Source: Comamonas serinivorans (GTDB lineage Bacteria > Pseudomonadota > Gammaproteobacteria > Burkholderiales > Burkholderiaceae_C). Taken from it: a DNA stretch of 64,000 nucleotides. Below are positions 49,129 through 57,789 of this stretch, piece after piece. Every line of letters starts with the position of its first letter. The first letter of the stretch is position 1. The notes beneath the pieces are model-generated. The model was not told where the DNA came from. It did not search any database and was given only the letters and a program-made list of their open reading frames with translations. The stretch lies in contig NZ_CP021455.1 of assembly GCF_002158865.1 (NCBI RefSeq), positions 1,488,001-1,552,000 on the forward strand, read 5' to 3'. The position numbers and the translations under genes are program-made.

Positions 49129-50073
49129 TCAGCGCGGAACGTGGCTGCGGGCCAGCAGGCAGAGGGCTTCGTACATCAGGGTGGCACCGACCAGGGCGGT
49201 GTTGCCGCTGGGGTCGAACGGCGGTGCGACCTCGACCACATCGGCGCCGACGACGTTCAGGCCGTCCAGGCCGCGCAGCAGCGCCAGTGCCTCGCGCGTG
49301 GTGAGGCCGCCGATCTCGGGGGTGCCGGTGCCGGGCGTGAACACCGGGTCCAGACCGTCGACGTCGAAGGACAGGTAGACGGGGGCGTCGCCCACCACAC
49401 GGCGCGCTTCGGCGATCACGCCGGCCACACCCAGGGTTTCGAACTCGTCCATGAACACCACGCGCATGCCGTGGTCCAGGGAGTAGCGCCAGCCTTCGTC
49501 CGAATTCTGGGCGCCGCGGATGCCGATCTGGATGGTGCGCGTGGGGTCGAGCAGGCCGGCTTCGACCGCGCGGCGGAAGGGCGAGCCATGCGTGAACTTG
49601 CTGCCGGCGAATTCGTCCCAGGTGTCGGTGTGGGCGTCGATGTGCACCATGGCCAGCGGCTGTGGGCGCGCCATGGCCTGGAAGATGGGGTAGGTGATGG
49701 AGTGGTCGCCGCCAGCCACCAGCACCTTGGCGCCGGCGGCGCAATACGGCGCCAGGAAGTCGCGGATTTCGGCATGCGCGGCTTCGACGTCGTAGACGCG
49801 CGTGAAGGGCACGTCGCCGATGTCGGCCACGCGGCAGACCTCGAAGGGGTTGAAGCCCAGCGTGGGGTGAATGCCGCGCGCCATGCTCGATTGGTTGCGC
49901 ATCTCGCGCGGGCCATGGCGGGCGCCGGGCCGGGCGCTGACGCCGCCGTCATACGGCACGCCGGCCAGGGCGATGTCCACGCCCTGCGGCGATGACGCGA
50001 ACGGCACGCGCATGAAGGTGGGGATGCCGGCATAGCGTGGCAGCTGCTGTTGGCGTGTGTCGGTGGCGGGCAT
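49129..50073 (-). CDS. Agmatinase/guanidino-acid ureohydrolase
   Basis: A 314-residue binuclear-manganese ureohydrolase releasing urea from a guanidino compound. The metal ligands are in GGDHSITYP, HIDAHTDTWDE and SFDVDGLDP. The N-terminal PRYAGIPTFMRVPF is like that of agmatinases and guanidinobutyrases/guanidinopropionases, so the exact substrate is open. It is the last gene after the XRE-cupin regulator and the DUF1989/M20/ABC genes in the same direction, separated by one palindromic repeat. It may be part of the same catabolic unit. Confidence 0.92.
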   Translation of the reverse strand: MPATDTRQQQLPRYAGIPTFMRVPFASSPQGVDIALAGVPYDGGVSARPGARHGPREMRNQSSMARGIHPTLGFNPFEVCRVADIGDVPFTRVYDVEAAHAEIRDFLAPYCAAGAKVLVAGGDHSITYPIFQAMARPQPLAMVHIDAHTDTWDEFAGSKFTHGSPFRRAVEAGLLDPTRTIQIGIRGAQNSDEGWRYSLDHGMRVVFMDEFETLGVAGVIAEARRVVGDAPVYLSFDVDGLDPVFTPGTGTPEIGGLTTREALALLRGLDGLNVVGADVVEVAPPFDPSGNTALVGATLMYEALCLLARSHVPR

Positions 50074-50087
50074 GAGATGGAATCAGG

Positions 50088-50135
50088 GGTATGCGGTCAT
50101 GGCCGATCAACATGAATCGGCTGAATTGGCATACT
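50088..50135. repeat. 48-nt palindromic repeat, copy 7
   Basis: GGTATGC...GCATACT ends; inner stem CCGAT/ATCGG, a paired change from CCGTT/AACGG. It lies 10 bp downstream of the XRE-cupin stop and 14 bp upstream of the ureohydrolase start. Confidence 0.9.
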
Positions 50136-50145
50136 GTGTTCAAAG

Positions 50146-50865
50146 TCAGAAGGTGGCAGGCGTGTTCACCCACAGCACGCGTGTGGTGGCACGGCCGGGG
50201 TTGAGGTAGCTGTGCGGGGTGTCGCTGGGAAAGTGGAAGGTGTCGCCCGGCCCCAGCTGGTGTACCTCGTCGCCCAGGCGCAGCTCCAGCTCGCCTGCGA
50301 TCACGTAGCCGATCTCTTCGCCGGCGTGGGTGATGGCGTCCAGGCTGGCAGCGCCTGCATCCAGCACGTGGATGTCGGCCTGCAGCAGCTGGCCGCGCAC
50401 CGGCATCACCACGCGTTCGAGCCGGATGCCCGGCTGGTTGGGGCGCCCGCCAAAGGCCAACTCGTGGCGCTGGCCGGCGCGGGTGATGGGGGAGGCGACA
50501 GGGGCTTCGTCCAGCGCCAGCTCGGCCACGTTGGTGTCCAGCGCAGCGGCCAGCCGGTGCAGGGTGGCCAGCGAGGGCATGGTCTGGCTGCGTTCCACGC
50601 GCGAGAGCAGGCTCTCCGAGCACTGTGCCGCCTCGGCCAGCACCTTCAGCGTCATGCCGTGCAGCATGCGTGCATGCTTGATGCGCGAGCCCAGCCTGGA
50701 CAGGGACTCAGGCGCTTTGGGCGCCAAGGGCTTTGCCAAGGCGTCTGCCGGGGCATGGGCCACCCGTGTGGGCCGGGGACTGGCCACCTGCGCCGGCGCG
50801 GCGGGCGGATGGTCAGGGGGCGTCGAGCGGCGTGCGACAGGGGCGGGCTTGCGGGGCACGGGCAT
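50146..50865 (-). CDS. XRE-family regulator with cupin sensor domain
   Basis: A 239-residue regulator. About 50 Pro/Ala-rich residues precede a lambda-repressor HTH (IKHARMLHGMTLKVLAEAAQCSESLLSRVE), and a C-terminal cupin follows (HAGEEIGYVIAGELELRLGDEVHQLGPGDTFHFPSDTPHSYLN), as in PuuR-type regulators that sense small metabolites. It lies 72 bp downstream of the DUF1989 gene in the same direction and is the likely regulator of the catabolic operon. Confidence 0.9.
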   Translation of the reverse strand: MPVPRKPAPVARRSTPPDHPPAAPAQVASPRPTRVAHAPADALAKPLAPKAPESLSRLGSRIKHARMLHGMTLKVLAEAAQCSESLLSRVERSQTMPSLATLHRLAAALDTNVAELALDEAPVASPITRAGQRHELAFGGRPNQPGIRLERVVMPVRGQLLQADIHVLDAGAASLDAITHAGEEIGYVIAGELELRLGDEVHQLGPGDTFHFPSDTPHSYLNPGRATTRVLWVNTPATF

Positions 50866-50937
50866 GCGGGGTTTCTCCGTGAGCAGGGGGCAGGTCCGGG
50901 GCTGGATGACATGACGCGAGGGGCGGACGTTGCCGGG

Positions 50938-51648
50938 TCAAGCGCTGGCCAGCACCTCGAAGTGCACCTCGACGGGCTGCTTGTTGTTGATGGGCACGAT
51001 GTCCTGCGGGCAGGCCGACATGACCACCACGCAGTCCATCTCGGCGCGCAGCACCACGTGGTCACCGGCCTTGGACACGGGCGGCAGCCACTGGATGCCG
51101 TTGTCGGCCCCCACGGGGATGTTCATCCACAGGTTGAAGGGCTGGGGCACCTCGCGCGCGCGCAGGCCAATGGCCTTGAGGGCGAGCCGCATGTTGTCGG
51201 CGCAGTTGTCGTGGTACTCGTGCACGCCCAGATTCTGGTACCGGTAGGCGTCGCAGGCGGCGATCAGCGTGTCGTGCACGCCGGGCGACGTGTCTGCCAG
51301 CAGCGTCATGATGGGACGGCGGCGGTTGCTCACCAGCGGGTCTCCGGGCTGCGGAATGATGCGGTCGATGAAAGCGCGCGCGTGTTCCATGGACATGAAC
51401 TCGCTCAGGTCGTCGGCCTTGAAGGCCCAGGTGTCGCACACCTGAAGGCCATGGGTGTTGATGATCTTGATGGCCTGGCCCTGCTTGAGGCGAACCGCGC
51501 GGCCGTGGCGAGCCGGCACCTCGTAGCGCTGGCCCAGCACGGGCCAGCCGTCGGGTGCAATGGGTTCGCGGTCCGAGCGGTTGTGACCCACGGGGTCGCC
51601 GTTGTCGGTCACGGAGGTGGGCAGAGGGGAAACGGTGGTGTCCAGCAT
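50938..51648 (-). CDS. DUF1989 (urea carboxylase-associated) family protein
   Basis: A 236-residue protein of the DUF1989 family. Diagnostic stretches are YEVPARHGRAVRLKQGQAIKIINTHG, SMEHARAFIDRI, the central NLGVHEYHDNCADNM and NLWMNIPVG, and the end MDCVVVMSACPQD. Paired DUF1989 proteins form carboxyguanidine deiminase in guanidine degradation; this one is single, so it may be a homomer with another guanidino or amidino substrate. AAGGACC precedes the ATG. It is 40 nt downstream of the M20 amidase gene. Confidence 0.85.
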   Translation of the reverse strand: MLDTTVSPLPTSVTDNGDPVGHNRSDREPIAPDGWPVLGQRYEVPARHGRAVRLKQGQAIKIINTHGLQVCDTWAFKADDLSEFMSMEHARAFIDRIIPQPGDPLVSNRRRPIMTLLADTSPGVHDTLIAACDAYRYQNLGVHEYHDNCADNMRLALKAIGLRAREVPQPFNLWMNIPVGADNGIQWLPPVSKAGDHVVLRAEMDCVVVMSACPQDIVPINNKQPVEVHFEVLASA

Positions 51649-51688
51649 GTCGAGGTCCTTGATGGAGCAGGTGGTGGGAAAGCGACGA

Positions 51689-52981
51689 TCAGCGCATGGG
51701 CTCGGCCAGGGCCAGCAGGCCGTCGGCCAGCACCTGGGTGCAAGCCACCAGGTCTGCGCTGTGCGTGTGTTCTTCGGGGTGGTGGCTGACGCCGCGCAGG
51801 CTGGGCGCGAACAGCATGGCGGTGGGTGCGTGGCCGGCCAGCGGCATGGCGTCGTGAAACGCGCCCGACACCATGCGCCGTGCGGCCAGGCCACGGCGCT
51901 CGGCGGCCTCGCCCAACAGCGTCACCAGCGCGGGGTCGAAGGCGGTGGTGGTTTTGTCCTGCAGCAGCGTGATCTGGGAGCCGTCTGGGGCCAGGCGCCG
52001 CAACAGGCGGTCGAACGCGTCCCGCACGTGGGCGTCGGGGTGGCGCAGGTCCACCGTGAAACTCACGCGGTCGGCAATGGTGTTGATGGCGTCGGGCTGG
52101 CAGGCCCAGCGGCCGATGGTCACGCGCAGTGCATCGTCGCCGGCCTGGGCGGCCTCGGCCGCGTGGCTCAGCAGCGCATGGGCCAGGGCGATGGCCTTGG
52201 CCTGGGCATCGTCGCGGTCGACCAGGGGCGTGGTGCCGGCGTGCGCGCAGCGGCCGGGCACCACGACCTGGTACCAGCGCACCCCTTGAATGGCTTCGAC
52301 GATGCCCAGCGCCAGGCCCTCGCGTTCGAGGACCGGCCCTTGCTCGATGTGGGCTTCAACGTAGGCATGCACTGGCTGTGCGGGCTCGGGGGCAAAGCAG
52401 GACCAGCCACCCGCGTCGGCCGCTTGGTCGAAGGCGTGCAGGGCGGTGTCGCGGGCTTGGCCGAACGATTCACCGCGGGCATCGCACACGGGCAGATAGC
52501 CCGCCAGCGCCTGAGGCTGCACATAGGCTTGCGAGCCCATCAGCCCCGGCGAAAAGCGGGAGCCTTCCTCGTTGGTCCAGGCCACCACCTGCAGGCTGCG
52601 GCGCGTGCGCAGGCCGGCGTCGTCCAGCGCGTCGAACACCTCCAGCCCGGCCATGACACCGAAGGCGCCATCGAGCCAGCCACCGAGAGGCTGGGTATCG
52701 ATGTGACTGCCTGTCATGACAAACGGCAGCTCGTCGTACTGGCCCAGGCGACGAATGTGCAGGTTGGCGGCGGCATCCACGCCCACGAGGTAGCCGGGGC
52801 GCGTGGCGTAGTGCGCGGCCAGCCAGTGGCGCGCAGCCAGCTCGGTGGGGGTGAGGCTTTCGCGGGCCACGCCGCTCTTGACCGAGCCGCCAAAGCTGGC
52901 GAGCGCGCTCAGGCGCTCGATGAGGCGGGCGCCGTCGATGGGGAGTTGGGGCGGGGTGGTGGGGGATGCCGTGGAGGTCAT
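51689..52981 (-). CDS. M20 amidase, N-carbamoyl-L-amino-acid hydrolase/allantoate amidohydrolase type
   Basis: A 430-residue binuclear-metal amidase. The metal-binding signature TGSHIDTQPLGGWLDGAFG, WTNEEGSRFSPGLMGS, EAHIEQGPVLE and the end GVSHHPEEHTHSADL identify the hydantoinase/carbamoylase branch of M20. Its usual reaction cleaves a ureido or amide C-N bond, releasing ammonia and CO2 or a free amine. It overlaps the ABC ATPase stop (ATGA), tying it to an amino-acid importer. The substrate is unknown. Confidence 0.9.
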   Translation of the reverse strand: MTSTASPTTPPQLPIDGARLIERLSALASFGGSVKSGVARESLTPTELAARHWLAAHYATRPGYLVGVDAAANLHIRRLGQYDELPFVMTGSHIDTQPLGGWLDGAFGVMAGLEVFDALDDAGLRTRRSLQVVAWTNEEGSRFSPGLMGSQAYVQPQALAGYLPVCDARGESFGQARDTALHAFDQAADAGGWSCFAPEPAQPVHAYVEAHIEQGPVLEREGLALGIVEAIQGVRWYQVVVPGRCAHAGTTPLVDRDDAQAKAIALAHALLSHAAEAAQAGDDALRVTIGRWACQPDAINTIADRVSFTVDLRHPDAHVRDAFDRLLRRLAPDGSQITLLQDKTTTAFDPALVTLLGEAAERRGLAARRMVSGAFHDAMPLAGHAPTAMLFAPSLRGVSHHPEEHTHSADLVACTQVLADGLLALAEPMR

Positions 52982-53805
52982 GCTGCGGCCTCGGTCGAGG
53001 TGTGATGGGGCTGGCTGCCCTGGCCCAGGCTGCGCCGGATCCAGGGTTGCAGGAAAGCCTGGATGCGCGGGTGTTGGGGGCGCCGCACGATCTCGTCCGG
53101 CGAACCCACCGCGACGATCCGGCCTTGTTCCATGAACACGATGCGCGAGGAGACCCCGGCGGCGAAGCTCATTTCGTGGGTGACCATGACCATGGTCATG
53201 CCCTCGCGCGAAAGGGACTGGATGACCTCCAGCACTTCGTCGACCAGTTCGGGATCCAGCGCCGAGGTCGGCTCGTCCAGCAGCATGACCTGGGGCTGCA
53301 CCGCCAGCGCGCGGGCGATGCCCACGCGCTGCTGCTGGCCCCCGCTGAGCTGGCCCGGCATGGCATCGGCCTTGGCGGCCATGCCGACGCGGTCCAGCGC
53401 CTGCAGGGCCCGCTCGCGGGCCTGGGCGTCGGTCAGGCCCTGAGCCAGGGTCAACGGCGCCATCACGTTGCCCAGCACGCTCATGTGCGGCCACAGGTTG
53501 AACTGCTGGAACACCATGGCCAGCGGGGCCCGCACTTCGGCGATGCCGCGCTCGGTGTCGCGCACCCGGTTGGCGCCCGCGTCGCGCCAGCCCAGCAGGG
53601 CACCACGGATGCGCACCTCACCCTCGTCGTAGGCCTCGAGGAAATTCATGCAGCGCAGCAAGGTGGTCTTGCCCGAGCCCGAGGGGCCGATCAGGGTGAC
53701 GACTTCACCGGCCTGCACGTCCAGGCTGATGTCACCCAGCACGCGGTGGGGGCCAAAGTGCTTGCCGACCTGGCGCAGGGAAATCATGGGAAGGGGGGCG
53801 CTCAT
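52978..53805 (-). CDS. Polar amino-acid ABC transporter ATPase
   Basis: A 275-residue GlnQ/HisP-type ATPase with Walker A GPSGSGKT, Q-loop VFQQFNLWPHMSVLGNV, signature LSGGQQQR, Walker B VMLLDEPTSALDPE and switch MVTHE. The 25-residue insert after the first third is normal for this family. It overlaps both neighbours and energises import through the two permeases upstream. Confidence 0.95.
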   Translation of the reverse strand: MSAPLPMISLRQVGKHFGPHRVLGDISLDVQAGEVVTLIGPSGSGKTTLLRCMNFLEAYDEGEVRIRGALLGWRDAGANRVRDTERGIAEVRAPLAMVFQQFNLWPHMSVLGNVMAPLTLAQGLTDAQARERALQALDRVGMAAKADAMPGQLSGGQQQRVGIARALAVQPQVMLLDEPTSALDPELVDEVLEVIQSLSREGMTMVMVTHEMSFAAGVSSRIVFMEQGRIVAVGSPDEIVRRPQHPRIQAFLQPWIRRSLGQGSQPHHTSTEAAA

Positions 53806-54461
53806 CGGGTCGCTCCTTTCAGGCGAAAGCGTTGCGTCAGCCAGCGGCCCAGCAGGTCGAGGGCGATGGCGAGCAGCCAGTAACAGGCGGCCAGCAGCAG
53901 GTAGGGTTCCAGGTAGATGAACTGCTCGGACACCACCTTGCTGGCCGTCATGGTCAGTTCGGGATAGGTGATGACCGAGGCCAGTGCGCAGTCCTTGAGC
54001 AGCAGCACCGCCTGATTGGCCAGCAGCGGCAGCGAGGCGCGCAGGGCCTGGGGCGCCTGCACGTGCCAGAACACCTGCATGGAGCCCATGCCGAGGACAC
54101 GGGCAGCCTCGATCTGGCCGGCCGGGATGGCCTGCCAGCAGGCGCGAAAGATCTCGGCGAAGTAGGCGCCGCTGTACAGCGACAGCGCCGCGGCGGCGGC
54201 GGCGAAGGGGCTGAGCTCCAGCCCCGCGGACGGCAGGCCGAAGTAGGTGATGAACAGCAGGATGAGGAAGGGCAGGCCGCGCATCAGGCCCACGTAGGCC
54301 CAGTACACCGGCTGCAGCGCCGGCAGCGACTGACGCAGTAGGTTCATGCCAAAGCCCATCAGCAGACCGCCAAGCAAGGCCGTGGCCAGCAGCGCGAGGG
54401 TGCGCAGCGTGGCACCCGCGAACAGCGGCAACAGGTCAGGGATCAGGGCAAGCTCAAACAT
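53802..54461 (-). CDS. Amino-acid ABC transporter permease (second subunit)
   Basis: A 219-residue HisM/GlnP-type permease. Five membrane segments are visible, with the EAA loop GQIEAARVLGMGSMQVFWHVQAPQAL, which couples to the ATPase. The ATG at 54461 overlaps the upstream permease gene. Paired with the other permease, it forms the membrane channel of a four-gene importer. Confidence 0.93.
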   Translation of the reverse strand: MFELALIPDLLPLFAGATLRTLALLATALLGGLLMGFGMNLLRQSLPALQPVYWAYVGLMRGLPFLILLFITYFGLPSAGLELSPFAAAAAALSLYSGAYFAEIFRACWQAIPAGQIEAARVLGMGSMQVFWHVQAPQALRASLPLLANQAVLLLKDCALASVITYPELTMTASKVVSEQFIYLEPYLLLAACYWLLAIALDLLGRWLTQRFRLKGATR

Positions 54462-55188
54462 GGCGGACTCCCAGCGAGTCAGCCGGCGTCGACAGGCCCG
54501 ATGAGCGAGGCGGGCGTGGCGTGCGCGGCTGACGCATGCGCTGGCCCAGCCAGGTGCCCAGCGCGAAGACCGTGCCGGTGAGCAGCAGGTAGACCACGCC
54601 GGCGCTGAGGAACACCTCCAGCGGGCGGAAGTTGGCGGCAAAGATCTGTCGCGTGACGCGGGCCAGGTCGGCCACGGCGATCACCGAGACGATGGCCGAG
54701 TTCTTGACCACGTCCATGGACTCGGAGACGACCGCGGGCCACACGGCGCGCGCCAGCTGCGGCAGCTGCACGTGCCAGAACACCTGACGCTGACCCAGGC
54801 CAAAGCTGTACGCCGCTTCGAGTTGGCCCGCCGGGATGCCGGCCAGGCCGGCGCGCAGGATCTCGCACTGGAACGCGGCCGAGTTCAGGCCCATCACGGC
54901 GATGGCGACCAGCAAGGGCGGCAGGTCCACGCCCACGGCGCTGGGCAGGTAGAACGCCATCAACAGCTGCACCAGCAGGGGCGTGCCGCGCATGAAGCTC
55001 ACCAGCAGCGCCACCGCCCAGGCCAGCGGGCTGCGGCCCTGCCTGAACTGGGCCAGCCCCAGCAGCACGGCGCCGCCCAGCAGGCCCAGCCCGATGGCCA
55101 ATGCCGACACCAGCAGCGTGATGCCGGCCCCTTGCAGCATCACAGGCAGGTAAGCGGCCAGCCTGTCCAACACACCATCGGCATTCAT
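54454..55188 (-). CDS. Amino-acid ABC transporter permease (first subunit)
   Basis: A 244-residue HisQ-type permease, with the family pattern FMRGTPLLVQLLMAFYLPSA in the second half of the helix region and the EAA loop AGQLEAAYSFGLGQRQVFWHVQLPQLA. It starts 35 nt after the binding-protein gene and overlaps the next permease, consistent with one operon. Confidence 0.93.
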   Translation of the reverse strand: MNADGVLDRLAAYLPVMLQGAGITLLVSALAIGLGLLGGAVLLGLAQFRQGRSPLAWAVALLVSFMRGTPLLVQLLMAFYLPSAVGVDLPPLLVAIAVMGLNSAAFQCEILRAGLAGIPAGQLEAAYSFGLGQRQVFWHVQLPQLARAVWPAVVSESMDVVKNSAIVSVIAVADLARVTRQIFAANFRPLEVFLSAGVVYLLLTGTVFALGTWLGQRMRQPRTPRPPRSSGLSTPADSLGVRHV

Positions 55189-55223
55189 GGCATACCTCTA
55201 TCCGATTCAGCTTGCAGCCAAGG

Positions 55224-56072
55224 TCAGAGGCTGGGCGCGGGGAGTTTGTCGGTGGGGGTGTCCATGGTGAAGCCGAACCATTTGCGCTGCAGCTCGGCCA
55301 TCTTGCCGCTGCGCTGCGCCTCGGCAATGCCCTGGTTGAAGAAGGCCACCAGCGGCGCGCTCGCGGCGTCCTTGCGGCCGACCCAGGCGAAATAGGTTTT
55401 GGGGCCGATGGCGCCGGGCACCAGCGCGTAGGTGTCGCCACGCGTTTTGGTCAGGGTGGCGATGTTGGCCAGGGATTGCGCCACGGCATCGAGCCGGCCT
55501 GCCGCCAGGTCGGCATAGGCCTCGTCGAAGCTGACGTATTCGCGCACGTTGACGGCGGGTTTGCCTTCGGCCTTGAGCTTGGCCGCCAGCGCCTGCAGGG
55601 CCTTGAGCTGGGCCGAGCCGGCCTGCGAGCCCACGGTCTTGCCGGCGATGGCGGCGGGCGTGGCCAGGGCGGTATCGGCGGTGCGACGCACCAGGGCAGT
55701 GGTGGCGTCGGCGATCGGCAGGGTGAAGGCGAACTTGGCGGCGCGGTCCTGGGTTACCGTGACCGAGGTGATGATGAAGTCGAAGCGCTTGGTGGCCAGC
55801 CCAGGCAGGATGCCCTGGAAGGGCACATCCAGCTGCTTGACCTTGACGCCGGGCAACCCCGCCAGCACGTGGTTCATCAGGTCGGGGCCGTAACCGACGA
55901 TCTTGCCGTCCTGCAGGAACTCGAACGGTGCGAACTGGGCTTCGGTGCCGACGACGATTTCCTTCTTGGCCTGGATGGCTTCGAGCACGTTCTGCGCGTG
56001 GGCGCCTGTGGCCGCCAGCAGGCTGGCGGCGGCGAAGGTCAGCTGAATCAGGGCGGTGCGGCGGTGGGTCAT
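55224..56072 (-). CDS. Amino-acid ABC transporter substrate-binding protein (family 3)
   Basis: A 282-residue periplasmic binding protein. The signal peptide ends TGAHAQ. The SBP_bac_3 fold is marked by IVVGTEAQFAPFEFLQDGKIVGYGPDLM, RFDFIITSVTVTQDRAAKFAFTLPIADA and QRKWFGF at the end. It captures the ligand for the two permeases. The ATG at 56072 (preceded by an in-frame GTG) is used. It is the first gene of the operon, with a 19-bp palindrome about 55 bp upstream. Confidence 0.93.
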   Translation of the reverse strand: MTHRRTALIQLTFAAASLLAATGAHAQNVLEAIQAKKEIVVGTEAQFAPFEFLQDGKIVGYGPDLMNHVLAGLPGVKVKQLDVPFQGILPGLATKRFDFIITSVTVTQDRAAKFAFTLPIADATTALVRRTADTALATPAAIAGKTVGSQAGSAQLKALQALAAKLKAEGKPAVNVREYVSFDEAYADLAAGRLDAVAQSLANIATLTKTRGDTYALVPGAIGPKTYFAWVGRKDAASAPLVAFFNQGIAEAQRSGKMAELQRKWFGFTMDTPTDKLPAPSL

Positions 56073-56398
56073 CACGGTCTTTCTCGATCAAGGCAAGTTG
56101 CGCCCGGGGGGCGGCATGGTGATCGCTTCATGCAAGTCACTTGCATGGATCGAAAGCATGTTGCATGCCAACTTGAAGGGCAGGACCCTGTCGTGCGGAT
56201 GTCCCCGGCCGCGCCCTGTGGGCATGCGGGTTTCGCGGCGTGCCGCGCTCAGGCGCGCAGCGGCGTCAGCTCGGCCGGCGTGGCGTGAGGCGGGGCGGTG
56301 CCGGTGCATGTGCACCGGCATGCATCGGAGGAAGGTCGACTTTGGTGCACCGGCTGGGTGTGGCGCTCACCGCATGTCCGGCGGAAAAGCAGAGCGCT
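56073..56398. promoter_or_regulatory. Control region of the catabolic/ABC operon
   Basis: The 326-bp gap after the Bug receptor stop contains a perfect 19-bp palindrome, CATGCAAGT-C-ACTTGCATG, at 56129-56147, followed at 56156-56168 by a related GCATGTTGCATGC. The first site lies about 55 bp upstream of the binding-protein start. These are candidate operators for the XRE-cupin regulator of this operon. No coding sequence was seen. Confidence 0.55.
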
Positions 56399-57421
56399 TC
56401 ACTGCGGCTGGATGCCGGCGGCGGCCGCGATGTCCTTCATGGCCTTGAGCTCGCGCTCGATGTGGGCCTGGGTTTTGACGCCGTCGTCGTGGTGGGGCAC
56501 GAGGTTGAGGTCGACGATCTTCTGCACCACGTCGGGCCGCTTGGCGAGTTCGGTGAAGGCGTCTTCAAGGGATTTGCGCACCTCGGCCGGCAGCTTGGGC
56601 GGGGCCAGGAAGAGCAGCCAGGTGTCGAGGCCGGCCTTGGGGTAGCCCGCTTCGCCGATGGTGGGCACGTTGGGGAAGTTCGGCAGGCGCTTGTCCGAGA
56701 ACGTGGCCAGGGGCTTGAGCTTGCCAGCCTTGAGGTGCGGGGCCGAGGCCAGCACCGAGTCGATGGACACGGGGATCTGCCCGCCGAGCAGCGCGGTGAG
56801 GTTGGGCGCACTGCCGCTGAAGGGCACGTGCACCATCTGGATGCCGGCGGCGCGGTTGAGCATCTCGCCCGCGAAATGCGGGGCATTGCCCAGGCCGTAC
56901 GAGCCGAACGACCACTTGCCGGGTTCGGCCTTGGCCCGGGTCACCAGCTCGGCCACGGTGGCGGGGCCGGTGGGCGTGGTCAGCAGCACCAGCGGCATGA
57001 TGGCCACGGTGGCCAGGGGCGTGAAGCCCTGGCGCGGGTCGTAGGGCAGCGACTTGAAGGTGTAGGGGTTGACCGTGAGCATGGAGTTGCCGGTGAACAG
57101 CAGCGTGTAGCCATCGGCCGCGGCACCCGTCACGGCCTGGGCGGCCAGCACCGAACCCGCGCCGGGCTTGTTCTCGACGACGACGGGCTGGCCCAGCTTC
57201 TCAGACAGCGGCTGAGCGAACAGGCGGGCCACGGTGTCGCCGGCGCCGCCGGGTGGGTAGCCCACCACCAGCTTGATGGGCTTGTCGGGGTAGGCCGCCA
57301 GGGCGGGCGCCGCGGCCCAGCTGGCGAGCAGCAGGCCCGCGCACAGCGCTTTGGCCCAGGCGGGTGCAGGACGAGACGAGGGCAGGGGCCGGGTGGCGGA
57401 ATCGGCAGGGGTGGCAGGCAT
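56399..57421 (-). CDS. Bug-family periplasmic solute receptor
   Basis: A 340-residue tripartite-tricarboxylate-transporter-type (Bug) receptor. A twin-domain start YPDKPIKLVVGYPPGGAGDTVAR with the two-strand pocket, VVVENKPGAGSVLAAQAV and the HVPFSGSAPNLTALLGGQI motif are family hallmarks. The N-terminal extension before the export signal is long (about 35 residues). The start at 57421 has GGAG upstream. It binds an organic acid or similar solute; the ligand is unknown and no TctA/TctB partner is nearby. Confidence 0.92.
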   Translation of the reverse strand: MPATPADSATRPLPSSRPAPAWAKALCAGLLLASWAAAPALAAYPDKPIKLVVGYPPGGAGDTVARLFAQPLSEKLGQPVVVENKPGAGSVLAAQAVTGAAADGYTLLFTGNSMLTVNPYTFKSLPYDPRQGFTPLATVAIMPLVLLTTPTGPATVAELVTRAKAEPGKWSFGSYGLGNAPHFAGEMLNRAAGIQMVHVPFSGSAPNLTALLGGQIPVSIDSVLASAPHLKAGKLKPLATFSDKRLPNFPNVPTIGEAGYPKAGLDTWLLFLAPPKLPAEVRKSLEDAFTELAKRPDVVQKIVDLNLVPHHDDGVKTQAHIERELKAMKDIAAAAGIQPQ

Positions 57422-57588
57422 TCGAGTCTCCGGGTTGAGGGGCGGGCACGGTGGCGCTCGGTTCAAACCTCCGCATGAGATGCCAAGCCAGACCCCGGGA
57501 CCACGGTATTTACACGGTGGTGCTGTCGCCCACGTGGCGCTGGCTGGCTACCATGCGGCATTCAGAGGTTTGAATTGGAGATTCCCCC

Positions 57589-57789
57589 ATGAGCGCACAG
57601 ACTTTCCACGTGCAGGGCATGTCGTGCAGCCACTGCGAGCGCGCGGTGACGCAGGCCGTGCAGGCGCTGGACCCGCAGGCGCAGGTCACGATCGACCTGG
57701 CCTCGGGCCGGGTCGAGGTGGCGAGCAGCCAGCCCGCTGCCGCCCTGGCGCAGGCGATTGCGCAGGCGGGCTATGCGGTCCAAGGCTGA
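57589..57789 (+). CDS. copZ: CopZ-like heavy-metal chaperone
   Basis: A 66-residue ferredoxin-like HMA domain. The metal-binding loop is GMSCSHCERAV with the C-x2-C pair. It probably carries Cu(I) or a similar ion in the cytoplasm to a P-type ATPase that is not in the window. GGAG lies about 8 nt before the ATG. Confidence 0.93.
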   Translation: MSAQTFHVQGMSCSHCERAVTQAVQALDPQAQVTIDLASGRVEVASSQPAAALAQAIAQAGYAVQG

